From Leisingera sp. S132 (lineage in GTDB: Bacteria; Pseudomonadota; Alphaproteobacteria; Rhodobacterales; Rhodobacteraceae): a DNA stretch of 64,000 bases. Each line of letters begins with the position of its first letter. The first letter of the stretch is position 1. Under the pieces are notes generated by a model. That model saw only the letters and a program-made list of their open reading frames with translations, did no database searches and was not told the origin of the DNA. The DNA is taken from the NCBI RefSeq assembly GCF_025144465.1, contig NZ_CP083554.1, positions 1-64,000 of the forward strand, read 5' to 3'. Shown here one piece after another: positions 52,479 to 61,894 of the stretch. The translations under genes and the position numbers were made by a program.

Positions 52479-54845
52479 TCAGAAGTCCTGCCAGAGGTCG
52501 CGGGCGGCGTTGCCGCTGCTGGCCGCCGCTGCAGGAGCCGGGCTGGCTTCGATCTGCCAGTCGTCCTCGCCATGCGCCGAAGGGGCGGGCTTGGCAGGCT
52601 TGGCAGCCGGGGCCGCCGCGGGTGCCGGGCGGGCGGGGGCCGCACCGCCGGAGACCCGGAAATGCGCCACCAGCTCGGCCAGCTTGCCGGCATCGGTGTT
52701 CAGCATGTGGCCGGCCGCAGTGGCCTCCTCGACCATCGCCGCGTTCTGCTGCGTGACCTGGTCCAGCTGGGTGACGCCGGTGTTGATCTCGTTGAGGCCG
52801 GTGGATTGCTCCGCCGCGCCTTCGGCAATGCCGGAGACCAGCTGCGAGATATGGGTCACCTGCTCGACGATGCTCTGCAGCGCCTCGCCGGCCTTGCCGA
52901 CCAGATCGACGCCGCGCTCCACCTGTTTGGAGCTGTCGGAGATCAGCGTCTTGATCTCCATCGCCGCATCCGAGGAGCGCTGCGCCAGGGCGCGCACCTC
53001 GCTGGCGACCACTGCAAAGCCCTTGCCGGCCTCGCCCGCCCGCGCCGCCTCGACGCCGGCATTGAGCGCCAGCAGATTGGTCTGGAAGGCGATGTCGTCG
53101 ATCACGCTGATGATCTGGCTGATGTGGTTCGAGGACTGCTCGATCTCGGTCATCGCCGAGACCGCGCTCTGCACCACTTCGCGGTTGTTCTCCGCCTCGG
53201 TGCGGGCCTCGGCCATGGTGGCCTCGACGCTGCGGGCGCCGTCGGCGGCGGATTTCACCGAGGCCGTCAGCTCATCCAGCGCCGCCGCGGTTTCCTCCAG
53301 CGTTGCCGCCTGGCTTTCGGTGCGGTGCGACAGGTCGTCGGAAGCCTGGCTGATCTCGGCGGCGCCGTTGCGGATGCTGCCGGAGGCTTCGATCACCTGC
53401 TGCACGGTGGTGCTGAGGTTGCTGACGGTGCTGTTGAAGTTCTGCCGCAGCTGCTCGTATTCCTCCGGGAAGGCAGAGGTGATCGGCTGCGAGAAATCGC
53501 CGTCGGCGAGCTGCACCAGGCCGCTGCTCAGTTTCTCCACCACCTGCTGCTGCAAGCGCTGCATTTCGGCGCGTTCCTCTTCGGCAGCGCGGGCCAGCTT
53601 GAGGTCGTCCTGCATGGAAACCAGCGTCTTGCCGATCTTGCCGATCTCGTCGCCGCGGCTGGCCGCCGCGACCTCAGTGTCGAGATCGCCGGAGGACACG
53701 GCCTCCATGTCGGCGCAGATCCGGTCAATCGGACGCGTCACAGAGCGCGCGAAAAGCCAGCCGAAGATGGACATGCCGCCCGCGCAGATCAGAGAGGCCA
53801 GAAGCAGCATATTGCGTTTCTCGGCTGCGGGCGCCATCAGTTCCGCCCAGTCCTGCTCGGCAATGATCGCCCAGTTGGCAAAGGCCAGCGGCAGCGGCTC
53901 CGAGTAGGCAAGCACTTTCTGGCCATTGAGGCCGGTTACACCCTGCAGAACATGTGATTCGCCGTCAAAGGCAGTTCGCACCTGTTCCGTTTCAGGCAGC
54001 TGGGAAAGCACCTCAAAACCGCCCTCAAACCGGGAATTGGTCCGCGCCAGCATGTCTGCGCCGGCCAGATAAACCTGTGTGGTTTGCCCCATGCCCTGCT
54101 CGTTGTTGACGATGGCCCCCAGCAGGTCCACCGGGATCTGCACGGCCAGCACGCCGACGGTCAGATTGGCATCGTTCACCACCGGCGAGGCGGCAAAGGC
54201 CGCGGCTGCGCCGCCGGAGGGCGCATAGGGCGCCATGTCAGCAAAGAACACCTCTCCACGGCTGCCTTCCAGCGCCGCACGGTAAACATCGGCCAGGCCG
54301 GACTCCTTGAACGGGCCGGTCATCATGTTGGTGCCGTAGTCGTTTTCCTTGAACACCGAGTAGACGATGTCGCCCGCCAGGTTGATCAGGAAGGCATCAT
54401 AGTAGCCCTTGCTTTCGATCAGCGTCTTATAGGCCGGATGAAAGGTCTCGTGATGCATATGGTAGGGTGATTCGCCTGTGCCGCGCAGCAGCAGATGCTT
54501 CTGCCCGATCGGGTTCGGATTGTCGTCGATATAGGCTTGGCGCAGAATCTGGCCCGGGTTGCCGTCGAGATCGTTCCAGGTCATCGTCAGCCATTCGATG
54601 GCCGTGGCCGTCGATGGCACCGCCGCCAGGGTCTGCACATCGGCGTGAATGCCGTCCAGCAGCGTCTGCACCGAGAACTTCCGGTCCGCCACCATCGAGC
54701 GGAACTGGTCTTCCGCAGTTTTTTCGGCGCTTTTCTGGAAGCTGATCGTGCTGATGGTGACGAGAATCGCCGTCACAAGCACACCGAACCCAACAACAAA
54801 CAGCGGCAATTTATGTGCCAGCTTGAGCGATTTGAACGCTTTCAT
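52479..54845 (-). CDS. Methyl-accepting chemotaxis protein with dCache-like sensor and W-x-x-F tail
   Basis: This 788-residue inner-membrane chemoreceptor has a first helix at about 14-34. A large periplasmic sensor of about 300 residues follows, with features of a double-Cache domain ([53 protein letters not shown]). The second helix is at about 345-367, then HAMP segments. The signalling hairpin tip is [32 protein letters not shown]. An alanine/proline linker ends in the C-terminal LWQDF. W-x-x-F at the very end resembles the NWETF tether that docks CheR/CheB. Ligand unknown. It is upstream of cheB-cheD on the minus strand. Confidence 0.93.
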   Translation of the reverse strand: MKAFKSLKLAHKLPLFVVGFGVLVTAILVTISTISFQKSAEKTAEDQFRSMVADRKFSVQTLLDGIHADVQTLAAVPSTATAIEWLTMTWNDLDGNPGQILRQAYIDDNPNPIGQKHLLLRGTGESPYHMHHETFHPAYKTLIESKGYYDAFLINLAGDIVYSVFKENDYGTNMMTGPFKESGLADVYRAALEGSRGEVFFADMAPYAPSGGAAAAFAASPVVNDANLTVGVLAVQIPVDLLGAIVNNEQGMGQTTQVYLAGADMLARTNSRFEGGFEVLSQLPETEQVRTAFDGESHVLQGVTGLNGQKVLAYSEPLPLAFANWAIIAEQDWAELMAPAAEKRNMLLLASLICAGGMSIFGWLFARSVTRPIDRICADMEAVSSGDLDTEVAAASRGDEIGKIGKTLVSMQDDLKLARAAEEERAEMQRLQQQVVEKLSSGLVQLADGDFSQPITSAFPEEYEQLRQNFNSTVSNLSTTVQQVIEASGSIRNGAAEISQASDDLSHRTESQAATLEETAAALDELTASVKSAADGARSVEATMAEARTEAENNREVVQSAVSAMTEIEQSSNHISQIISVIDDIAFQTNLLALNAGVEAARAGEAGKGFAVVASEVRALAQRSSDAAMEIKTLISDSSKQVERGVDLVGKAGEALQSIVEQVTHISQLVSGIAEGAAEQSTGLNEINTGVTQLDQVTQQNAAMVEEATAAGHMLNTDAGKLAELVAHFRVSGGAAPARPAPAAAPAAKPAKPAPSAHGEDDWQIEASPAPAAAASSGNAARDLWQDF

Positions 54846-55258
54846 TCCGTCCTCCTAAGAGCAGTGCGGTCTAGGCCACCGCAATAGTGATGCCAGTCAG
54901 AATGCGGCGCAGATGTTAATTTGCCGCTTACGGCGCAGGGGCTCTGCCGCATTTCGCAGCAGATTCCTGCCAAAACCTGCTGCGATCCGGCGTCACTTTC
55001 TGAAGGCCGGGTAAAGATGCGGCCACAGGTTGTTTCAGACGCTGAAAATACGCTTGGTCTCAAGCTGCCGGGTGATTCTCCGACCGTCAGAACACAGATA
55101 AAAATTGATCGGATTTCTGCCGCGAAAATTCCGGCCGTCTCCTTATGAATCCCCCTCTGCGCGGGCGTGGCGGCAATCAAATGTTAAGGCCCGCCCCCTA
55201 AGAATTGCCTCATCGAACTCGAACTGATCGCCGACAACGGGGGTGCGAATCGCCGACA
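54846..55258. other. Divergent chemotaxis promoter region without genes
   Basis: This 413-base interval separates the chemoreceptor from the STAS-cheY operon. It contains the chemoreceptor ribosome-binding site (AGGAGG near 54846), an inverted repeat GCAGCAG/CTGCTGC at about 54957-54984 and an A/T-rich stretch near 55098-55130 suited to a plus-strand promoter. An 11-base direct repeat ATCGCCGACAA lies at 55227-55237 and 55249-55259, running into the STAS start codon. No RNA gene was recognised. Confidence 0.55.
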
Positions 55259-55546
55259 ATGACTACGGAAACGCAAAAGCATAATCTGGATCTGCCGAAC
55301 GCCTTCGCGGAGCTGGATCCGCTGATCGCCTTCCTGCAAGGGGCCCGCGCCAAGGCGGTCGAAATCGACTGCAGCGGTGTCGCCCTGATGCCCTCGCGCT
55401 GCTTGCAGCTTCTGCTTGGTGCAGAGCAGCAATGGCGGTCCGAGGGGGTGGGCTTCGCAGTCACCAATATCACCGAATCCTGCCGCAAGTCCCTGACGCT
55501 TCTGGGGCTGGAGCCCAACCGTTTTGAAGACGAGGAAACAGCATGA
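55259..55546 (+). CDS. STAS domain protein of the chemotaxis operon
   Basis: This 95-residue protein has a STAS-type (anti-sigma-antagonist-like) pattern: LPNAFAELDPLIAFLQ, the AVEIDCSGVALMPSRCLQLLLGAEQQW core and GVGFAVTNITESCRKSLTLLGL. The ATG at 55259 is the best codon, though no clear ribosome-binding site is in range. Similar small STAS proteins head the che operon of rhizobia and roseobacters (sometimes called CheS), where they assist control of CheA or CheY dephosphorylation. Its stop overlaps cheY by 4 bases. Confidence 0.78.
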   Translation: MTTETQKHNLDLPNAFAELDPLIAFLQGARAKAVEIDCSGVALMPSRCLQLLLGAEQQWRSEGVGFAVTNITESCRKSLTLLGLEPNRFEDEETA

Positions 55547-55917
55547 AAACCAAAGTTCTGGCAATCGACGATTCCCGCACGATCAGGAATCTTCTGGCCG
55601 CGACCCTGGAAGAAGCGGGTTTTGAATACCATTGCGCGGTTGATGGCCGCGAGGGTGTGGACATGTACCCCGACGTGGATCCCGATGTGGTGATCACTGA
55701 CATCAACATGCCCAACCTGGACGGGTTCGGCGTGATCGAGGAGCTGCGCGGCACCGGCATCAATTCCAAGGTGCCGATCCTGGTTCTGACCACCGAAAGC
55801 GCGCCTGAACTGAAGGCCCGCGCCCGCGGTGCAGGCGCCACCGGCTGGATCACCAAGCCGTTTGACGATGCCTCGCTGATTTTTGCGCTCAAGCGCGTGA
55901 CCGGAGCCGCGGCCTAA
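55543..55917 (+). CDS. cheY: Chemotaxis response regulator CheY (first)
   Basis: This 124-residue single-domain receiver has all key residues: Asp9 and Asp10 (AIDDSRT), phospho-acceptor Asp53 (VVITDINMPNLDG), Thr83/84 (VLTTE) and Lys105 (WITKPFDD). It is phosphorylated by CheA and acts on the flagellar motor or as a phosphate sink. In alphaproteobacteria with two CheY proteins the roles are divided. The gene overlaps the STAS gene upstream and is followed directly by cheA. Confidence 0.93.
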   Translation: MKTKVLAIDDSRTIRNLLAATLEEAGFEYHCAVDGREGVDMYPDVDPDVVITDINMPNLDGFGVIEELRGTGINSKVPILVLTTESAPELKARARGAGATGWITKPFDDASLIFALKRVTGAAA

Positions 55918-55918
55918 G

Positions 55919-58087
55919 ATGTCGGGGTCTATTCAGGATACCTTCTTTGAGGAGTGCGAAGAACTCCTTGAAGCAACGGATGAGGGTCTGACCGCCATCG
56001 AAGGAGGCGATCACGATTCTGAGGTGGTCAATGCGATCTTCCGCGCCGTGCACTCGATCAAGGGTGGCGCGGGGGCCTTTGGCCTCGATGATCTGGTGGC
56101 TTTCGCCCACCGGTTCGAAACCGTTTTTGACGAAGTGCGGTCCAACCGGCTGGAGCTGGACGAGAAGCTGATCCAGCTGCTGCTGCGCTCCAGCGATCAA
56201 CTGTCAGCACTGGTCGAGGCTGCCCGGGACGGCGGCGAAATAGACGAAGCGCACAATGATACGCTGTTGGCGGCGCTGGATGAATACATTCCGGAAGAAG
56301 AGGAAGACCTCACCTTCGAGCCGATGGGGCTCGGCGGCCCGGCGCCCATGATGGATCTGGGCGATCTGGGCGGCGCTCCGGCGGAACCGCAGGAAGAGAC
56401 CTACCGGATCCGCTTCCAGCCGCTGAAGGAAATGTATGGCACCGGCAACGAGCCGTTCTTCCTGTTCCAGGCGCTCAAGGATCTGGGTGAGCTGACCGTC
56501 ACAATGGACGAGAATGAGCTGCCCGGTTTTGATGCCATGGACATGGGCGAAGCCTATCTGGCCTGGGATCTGGTGCTGGTCACCAAGGAGACGCGTTCGA
56601 AGGTTGAGGCCGTGTTCGAATTCGTCGAGGGCCTGTGCGAGCTGTCGATCAACGGTGATGGCGATGCTGAGGCGGAAGCCAATGCGTTGGCCGCGCTGGA
56701 TGCGATGTTCGCTGCACCGCCAGCCGCAGATGCCGCAGCTGCCCCTGAGGGGGAGGCGCCTGCAGCCCCTTTTGAGCCGCCGGTCCCCGCACCTGAACCC
56801 GAAGCCAAGCCGGCAGTTGCCGAAGAAAAGGCCTCGGCCCCGAAAGCCGAGAGCGGCAAGCAGGAGCAGCGCGGCGGTCCCAAGCCGACGCTCCGCGTCG
56901 AGCTCGAGCGGGTGGACCGGCTGATCAACGCTGTCGGGGAGCTTATCATCAACCATTCGATGCTGGCCCAGCAGATCGCCAATCTCAATGTTTCGGATAC
57001 CCGCGACGTCGAGACTGAGCTGGAGGGTTTCAAGAACCTGGCACGCGACATCCAGGAGGGCGTCATGGCCATCCGCGCGCAGCCTGTGAAGCCGCTGTTC
57101 CAGCGCATGGCCCGGATCGTCCGCGAGGCTTCGGCCGCCACCGGCAAGACCTGCAAGCTGGTCACCGAAGGCGAAAACACCGAGGTCGACAAGACAGTCA
57201 TCGAAAGGCTGTCCGACCCGCTGACGCATATCCTGCGCAATGCGGTCGACCACGGTGTGGAGAAGCCCGACGACCGGGAAGCGGCCGGGAAGTCCAAGGT
57301 CGGTGAAATCCGGCTGTCTGCCTCCCACCGGTCCGGCAGCGTCTGCATCGAAATCAAGGACGACGGCGCCGGTGTGAACCGCCCGCGTGTGAAACAGATT
57401 GCGATCGAGAAGGGGCTGATCCCGGAAAACGCCGAACTGACCGATGGCGAGATCGACAACCTGCTGTTTGCACCGGGTTTCTCGACAGCCAAGGAGATCT
57501 CCAATCTCTCCGGCCGCGGCGTTGGCATGGACGTGGTGAAAAATGCGGTGACCGGCCTCGGCGGGCGCATCAACATCTCATCCTCGCCCGGCAAAGGCTC
57601 CACCTTCACCATCATCCTGCCGCTGACGCTTGCAGTGATGGACGGCATGGTGGTGTCCGTGGCTGATCAGACCATGGTGGTGCCGATCACCTCGATCGTC
57701 GAAACCATGCGCGGCAGCGACGATATGATCAACAGCCTGGGGGCCGACGGCACCCTGCTGTCGATCCGCGGCAACTTCGTGCCGATCTGCGATGTCGCCG
57801 GCGCCCTGGGCCTGTACCGTGAAAGCGATCAGCAGGCCGGTGTCTACCTCTTGGTGGAAACCGAAACCGGCCAGCGCTGCGCCTTGGCAGTGGATGACAT
57901 CCACGATCAGCGCCAGGTGGTGATCAAAAGCCTGGACGGCGTTTGCGGGGAAATCCCCGGCGTCGCCGCGGCAACCATTCTTGGCGATGGTAAAATCGCC
58001 ATGATCCTGGACCCTGAAAGCATCATTGCGGCCTCGCCTACTGCGGCCGCCTTTGACACCGAGCGGAGAATGAGCAATGCAAGCTGA
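55919..58087 (+). CDS. cheA: Chemotaxis histidine kinase CheA
   Basis: This 722-residue CheA has an N-terminal HPt domain with FRAVHSIKGGAGAFG (His45). A linker domain (about 155-250) may bind CheY, then a proline/alanine linker leads to a dimerisation region (LRVELERVDRLINAVGELIINHSMLAQ). The ATPase domain carries THILRNAVDHGVEKP, IKDDGAGVN and LSGRGVGMDVV, and a CheW-like domain ends the protein (SVADQTMVVPITSIVET). It phosphorylates the two CheY proteins in the operon. cheW overlaps its end by 11 bases. Confidence 0.95.
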   Translation: MSGSIQDTFFEECEELLEATDEGLTAIEGGDHDSEVVNAIFRAVHSIKGGAGAFGLDDLVAFAHRFETVFDEVRSNRLELDEKLIQLLLRSSDQLSALVEAARDGGEIDEAHNDTLLAALDEYIPEEEEDLTFEPMGLGGPAPMMDLGDLGGAPAEPQEETYRIRFQPLKEMYGTGNEPFFLFQALKDLGELTVTMDENELPGFDAMDMGEAYLAWDLVLVTKETRSKVEAVFEFVEGLCELSINGDGDAEAEANALAALDAMFAAPPAADAAAAPEGEAPAAPFEPPVPAPEPEAKPAVAEEKASAPKAESGKQEQRGGPKPTLRVELERVDRLINAVGELIINHSMLAQQIANLNVSDTRDVETELEGFKNLARDIQEGVMAIRAQPVKPLFQRMARIVREASAATGKTCKLVTEGENTEVDKTVIERLSDPLTHILRNAVDHGVEKPDDREAAGKSKVGEIRLSASHRSGSVCIEIKDDGAGVNRPRVKQIAIEKGLIPENAELTDGEIDNLLFAPGFSTAKEISNLSGRGVGMDVVKNAVTGLGGRINISSSPGKGSTFTIILPLTLAVMDGMVVSVADQTMVVPITSIVETMRGSDDMINSLGADGTLLSIRGNFVPICDVAGALGLYRESDQQAGVYLLVETETGQRCALAVDDIHDQRQVVIKSLDGVCGEIPGVAAATILGDGKIAMILDPESIIAASPTAAAFDTERRMSNAS

Positions 58088-58559
58088 AGCGAAGCAAACC
58101 GATCAGGAAGTGAGACACGCTGAACACAGCGAGTTTGTCAGCTTCACCGTGGCCGGACAGGCGTTCTGCCTGAAGATCACCCAGATCCGGGAAATCCGGC
58201 GCTGGTCTCCGGTGACCATCCTGCCGCATGCCCCGGCCGACGTGCTGGGGGTTATGAACCTGCGCGGCGCGGTGATCCCGATCTATGATCTCTCCGCCCG
58301 TTTCGGCCTGCAGCAGACCGAAGCCAGCGAGCGCAATGTGGTCATTGTTGTCTCCGTTCACGGAAAACCGGTCGGCCTGCTGGCGGAATCGGTCTCCGAG
58401 ATCATCTCGATCAACCCGGACGACATCCAGGACACCCCGCCGGTGGATAGCCGCAACACGATGGAGTACATCCAGGGTATCATCTCCCATGATGACACCA
58501 TGGTGCGCATCATCAATCTTGATGCGGTGATCTCGGCTCCGGAGCAGGTGATGCCGTGA
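58077..58559 (+). CDS. cheW: Chemotaxis coupling protein CheW
   Basis: This 160-residue scaffold links CheA to receptors. The family core is clear: EFVSFTVAGQAFCLKITQIREI, VTILPHAPADVLGVMNLRGAVIPIYDL and VSEIISINPDDIQDTPPV. Its start lies within the end of cheA and its stop overlaps the cheR start, indicating coupled translation. Confidence 0.94.
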   Translation: MQAEAKQTDQEVRHAEHSEFVSFTVAGQAFCLKITQIREIRRWSPVTILPHAPADVLGVMNLRGAVIPIYDLSARFGLQQTEASERNVVIVVSVHGKPVGLLAESVSEIISINPDDIQDTPPVDSRNTMEYIQGIISHDDTMVRIINLDAVISAPEQVMP

Positions 58560-59413
58560 GCGCTGAAGGTACCATCACTCCCAATGCGGACAGCTTTTCG
58601 CTGTCGGACCAGGAATTCGAAGCCATTGCGCAGTTCGCGCATAAACACTTCGGCCTGGCCATGGCGGCCAGCAAAAAGCCCCTGGTGTCGTCGCGCCTGG
58701 CCCGCAAGCTGCGCCAGCGCAATATCACCAACTTCAAGGACTACCTTGCCAGCCTGGACGGCCCCAATGCCGACGAGGAGCGCAGCGGGCTGCTGTCGCT
58801 GCTGACCACAAATGTGACCCATTTCTTCCGGGAGCCGCATCACTTCGAAACCCTGCGCAATGACGTGCTGCCGCCGCTGGTGGAACAGGCGCGGCGCGGC
58901 GGCCGGGTGCGGCTGTGGTCGGCCGGCTGTTCCAACGGGCAGGAGCCTTACTCGATTGCGATGACGCTGCTGGATGTGTGCCCGGAGGCCGCAAAGCTCG
59001 ACATCAAGATCCTGGGCACCGACATCGACCCGGTGGTTGTGCGCCATGCGCAGGCCGCCAAATACCCTGAGGACGAACTGGCCCAGATCGATGCCAAATA
59101 CAGCAAGCTGGTGCCGAAACGCGATCCGGACGGGCGGCTGCCGGACAGCCTGCGCAAGCTGATCACTTTCGGGGTGCTGAACCTGATTGAACCGTTTCCC
59201 TTCAAGGGAAAGTTCGATGCGATTTTCTGCCGGAACGTTGCGATCTATTTCGACAACCCGACCCAGCAGAAAGTCTGGAGCGCCTTCCAGAACGCCCTGA
59301 ACCCGGGCGGTACCCTCTTCATCGGTCACTCCGAGCGCATGTCAGGCCCGGCTGCGCAGCACCTGAAGACGGCCGGGATCACCACTTACGTCAACTCACC
59401 CGCTGGCAGGTAA
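58556..59413 (+). CDS. cheR: Chemotaxis methyltransferase CheR
   Basis: This 285-residue SAM-dependent methyltransferase modifies glutamates in chemoreceptors. An N-terminal helical domain (AIAQFAHKHFGLAMAASKKPLVSSRLARKLR) precedes the catalytic domain. That domain carries THFFREPHHFETL, the SAM motif LWSAGCSNGQEPYSIAM and GTDIDPVVVRHAQ. The FDAIFCRNVAIYF stretch follows. The start GTG at 58556 overlaps the cheW stop. The chemoreceptor's terminal W-x-x-F may be its docking site. Confidence 0.94.
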   Translation: MSAEGTITPNADSFSLSDQEFEAIAQFAHKHFGLAMAASKKPLVSSRLARKLRQRNITNFKDYLASLDGPNADEERSGLLSLLTTNVTHFFREPHHFETLRNDVLPPLVEQARRGGRVRLWSAGCSNGQEPYSIAMTLLDVCPEAAKLDIKILGTDIDPVVVRHAQAAKYPEDELAQIDAKYSKLVPKRDPDGRLPDSLRKLITFGVLNLIEPFPFKGKFDAIFCRNVAIYFDNPTQQKVWSAFQNALNPGGTLFIGHSERMSGPAAQHLKTAGITTYVNSPAGR

Positions 59414-59452
59414 CCCTGGCCGCGGCTGCAAGCAGAGCAGAAGGAAAGAACA

Positions 59453-59839
59453 ATGAGCTTGAAAGACTCTCTCCGCGTCATGGTTGTTGACGATATGTCG
59501 ACGAGCCGGGGGATCATCACACAAAGCCTGGATGAAATCGGCATCAAGAACTACATGGTCGAAAATTCCGGCCAGGGCGCCTATCAGAAGCTGACCCAGA
59601 CCCCGGTTCACCTGGTGCTGTCCGATTACAACATGCCTGGCATGGACGGCCTGGGTCTGCTGAAAGCGCTGCGCAGCCATCAGGTAACCCAGCGCGTGGG
59701 TTTCATCCTGGTGACCGGCAAGCCGACACCGGAGATCATCCAGGTTGGCAAGCAGATCGGCCTGAACAACATCGTCCGCAAACCCTTCACGGTGGCGACC
59801 ATGAAGCAGGCTATCGAACAGGTCGTCGGGCGGCTCTGA
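59453..59839 (+). CDS. Chemotaxis response regulator CheY (second)
   Basis: This 128-residue receiver resembles alphaproteobacterial CheY proteins with RVMVVDDMSTSRG (Asp13, Asp14). The phospho-acceptor is Asp58 in VLSDYNMPGMDG, with Thr88 in LVTGK and Lys110 in IVRKPF. It differs clearly from the first CheY, so motor control and phosphate-sink roles may be split. AAGGA precedes the ATG. The CheT-like gene follows after 2 bases. Confidence 0.92.
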   Translation: MSLKDSLRVMVVDDMSTSRGIITQSLDEIGIKNYMVENSGQGAYQKLTQTPVHLVLSDYNMPGMDGLGLLKALRSHQVTQRVGFILVTGKPTPEIIQVGKQIGLNNIVRKPFTVATMKQAIEQVVGRL

Positions 59840-59841
59840 TC

Positions 59842-60168
59842 ATGGAGCATCCCGACAAAGCCCTAGGCGAACTCTGTGCCGCTTCGGCCTGGGAAATGGA
59901 GCAGCTGCGCAGCCAGATGCAAGCGCTGGAGGACGTCGTCCTCGACGTGCTGGAACGGGGCACGGCCCCGACCAGCCAGGAGCTGCGCTCGCTGCAGGAC
60001 TTTGACCTGGTGATCCAGACCCTGTCGGGCCTCTCCGGGTTCTACAGGCGCGTGCAGGCCCAGGTCGATGAAGCAGGACCGGCAGATCTCCCGGCTGCCG
60101 CCGCTGGGGTCACACTTGAAAAGCTGCGTGACCGGCTCCGCTCCGCCGGCAGCATGGCCAGCACCTGA
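59842..60168 (+). CDS. cheT: CheT-like protein with CheZ-type D-x-x-x-Q motif
   Basis: This 108-residue, mainly helical protein is the last gene of the operon. It contains LQDFDLVIQTLSGLSGFY near residues 51-68, in which Asp55 and Gln59 form the D-x-x-x-Q motif used by CheZ to dephosphorylate CheY. Size and place after the second CheY gene match CheT of rhizobial che operons, a proposed CheY phosphatase. No other domain is visible. The assignment rests on motif plus position; a direct homology search was not possible. Confidence 0.68.
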   Translation: MEHPDKALGELCAASAWEMEQLRSQMQALEDVVLDVLERGTAPTSQELRSLQDFDLVIQTLSGLSGFYRRVQAQVDEAGPADLPAAAAGVTLEKLRDRLRSAGSMAST

Positions 60169-60176
60169 AGTTTTTC

Positions 60177-60202
60177 TGCCCCGCCCGGAAACCGGCGGGG
60201 CA
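60177..60202 (+). terminator. Hairpin at the end of the che operon
   Basis: TGCCCCGCC (60177-60185) pairs perfectly with GGCGGGGCA (60194-60202) around an 8-base loop, 9 bases past the cheT stop. No T run follows, so it may act as an mRNA-end protector or weak terminator. Confidence 0.45.
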
Positions 60203-60287
60203 CACACCTGCGGCAAATTTGCTTTCTCTTTGCCCCCGCAAGCGGGTACATTGGGAAAAAGCAAAATTCGCGAGCCCGGGTACCCGC

Positions 60288-61787
60288 ATGTCCTTTCTTT
60301 TCAAACCGTTGATTTTCGCACTGTGCCTGCTCACCGCTGCTGGCGCACAGGCTGCAAGCGACCGCATCGCTCTGGTCATCGGCGTGGCGGACTACCAGTA
60401 TCTACCGCCGCTTGAAAACACCCGCAACGATGCCGTCGCCATGGCCGACACGCTGGAGGGCATCGGGTTTGATGTGAGCCTGGCACTGGATCCCGGCACC
60501 TCCGAAATGGCGCAGATGCTCGATGATTTTGCCTTCCGCTCGGAAGTTGCCGATCTGGCGCTGGTTTATTTTGCCGGCCACGGGATTGAGGTTCAGGGGG
60601 AGAACTTTCTGATCCCCGCCGACGCTAAGGTGGCCAGCAACCTTGATGTGCAGCGGCAGTCACTGTCGCTGAAACAGCTGCTGAATGCGGTCGACCGGGC
60701 ACGCAAGATGCGGATCGTGATCCTGGACAGCTGCCGCGACAACCCGCTTGGGGATTCCATCGCGCTGGAGGCAAGCAGCAGCCAGACAACCGAGACCACG
60801 GAAACCACCCGCGGCGGCGGCGGCATGGCGCCTGCCGACCCGGACCGCGGCACCCTGGTGGCTTTTGCCGCCAAGGACGGCCAGGTGGCGCTGGACGGCA
60901 GCGGCAGCAACTCGCCTTATGCCACCGCGCTGATGGAAAAGATGGTGCAGCCGGGGCTGGAGATCAGCCTGATGTTCCGCCAGGTGCGCGACCAGGTGCT
61001 GCAAAGCACCTCGAACCTGCAGGAACCGCACACCTATGGCTCGCTGACCGGTGTGCCCTTCTATCTGGCTGGCCCCGGTGCGAATGACGCGCCAGTTTCG
61101 GTGGCGGATGCGTCCGCTGCCTGGGCTGCCTTGAAGCCCGACCAGGAAGAACAGCTGCTGGCATTGGCCGAACTCGGCGACACCCGCTCGATGCTGGGCC
61201 TCGCCTATATCCGCCTGAACCCGAACCAGGGCCGTTTCGACCCCAAGGCTGCAGTGGATTTCCTGCAGCGTGCGTCGGATGCCGGCTCGCCGGAGGCTCA
61301 ATTCGAGCTCGCCAAGCTCTATGAGCGCGGAACCGGCGTTGATGCGGATCCCGCTAAAGCGCTGGAGCTTTACCAGGCTGCGGCCGCCCAGAATTTTGCC
61401 GACGCGATCAACGATCTCGGCTTCCTGCATTACCAGGGCGGCCTGGGCCTGCCAGCCGATCCGAAAAAGGCGCTGACGTTCTTTGAACGGGCTGCCGACC
61501 TGCGCCATCCGCAGGCCCAGTTCAATTTTGCGGCGCTGATTGATGACGGGCTGATCCCGTCGAAGGGTCCAGGGGATTCCGCCCATTACCTCTATGCTGC
61601 GCTGCGCAGCGGAAGTTCTGACGTGCTTGACCTGCTGAGCGAACGCCCGAATATGTTCACCGCCGAAACCCGCCGCGCCCTGCAGCAGAAATTGAAGGAG
61701 AACAACTTCTATGCCGGGGCAATTGACGGAGATTTCGGGCCCGGCACGCAGCGGGGCATCCGCCGGGCCTACGGGCTGGAGGGGTAG
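60288..61787 (+). CDS. Exported caspase-like (C14) peptidase with Sel1 repeats and peptidoglycan-binding tail
   Basis: This 499-residue protein has a signal peptide (FLFKPLIFALCLLTAAGAQA). A caspase-fold domain carries the catalytic dyad in LVYFAGHGIEV (His98) and VILDSCRDNP (Cys149). Sel1-type repeats follow (AQFELAKLYERGTGVDADPAKALELY; AINDLGFLHYQGGLGLPADPKKAL), and the C-terminus resembles a peptidoglycan-binding helical domain (NNFYAGAIDGDFGPGTQRGIRRAYG). The ATG at 60288 starts the signal peptide; a longer in-frame ORF to 60219 would bury it. Probably periplasmic and wall-associated; the substrate is unknown. Confidence 0.85.
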   Translation: MSFLFKPLIFALCLLTAAGAQAASDRIALVIGVADYQYLPPLENTRNDAVAMADTLEGIGFDVSLALDPGTSEMAQMLDDFAFRSEVADLALVYFAGHGIEVQGENFLIPADAKVASNLDVQRQSLSLKQLLNAVDRARKMRIVILDSCRDNPLGDSIALEASSSQTTETTETTRGGGGMAPADPDRGTLVAFAAKDGQVALDGSGSNSPYATALMEKMVQPGLEISLMFRQVRDQVLQSTSNLQEPHTYGSLTGVPFYLAGPGANDAPVSVADASAAWAALKPDQEEQLLALAELGDTRSMLGLAYIRLNPNQGRFDPKAAVDFLQRASDAGSPEAQFELAKLYERGTGVDADPAKALELYQAAAAQNFADAINDLGFLHYQGGLGLPADPKKALTFFERAADLRHPQAQFNFAALIDDGLIPSKGPGDSAHYLYAALRSGSSDVLDLLSERPNMFTAETRRALQQKLKENNFYAGAIDGDFGPGTQRGIRRAYGLEG

Positions 61788-61798
61788 TTACGCTCCCC

Positions 61799-61822
61799 AA
61801 AGTCCGGCCTGCTCCGGGCTTT
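61799..61822 (+). terminator. Hairpin after the caspase-like gene
   Basis: AAAGTCCGG (61799-61807) pairs with CCGGGCTTT (61814-61822) with one G-U pair around a 6-base loop, 11 bases past the stop. The A/T ends are short, so it is a moderate terminator, possibly serving both convergent genes. Confidence 0.5.
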
Positions 61823-61894
61823 GATCCCTGCGCGGTTGCTCAATCTTATCTGTAGTCTGCCGCTCTGGGTCCTGGCAAATGGCCGGCTGCCTGC

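Noticed and set aside
60168-60177. GTTTTTC run after cheT as a terminator T tract
   Set aside because: The T run precedes the hairpin on the plus strand, so it cannot serve as the T tract of that stem.
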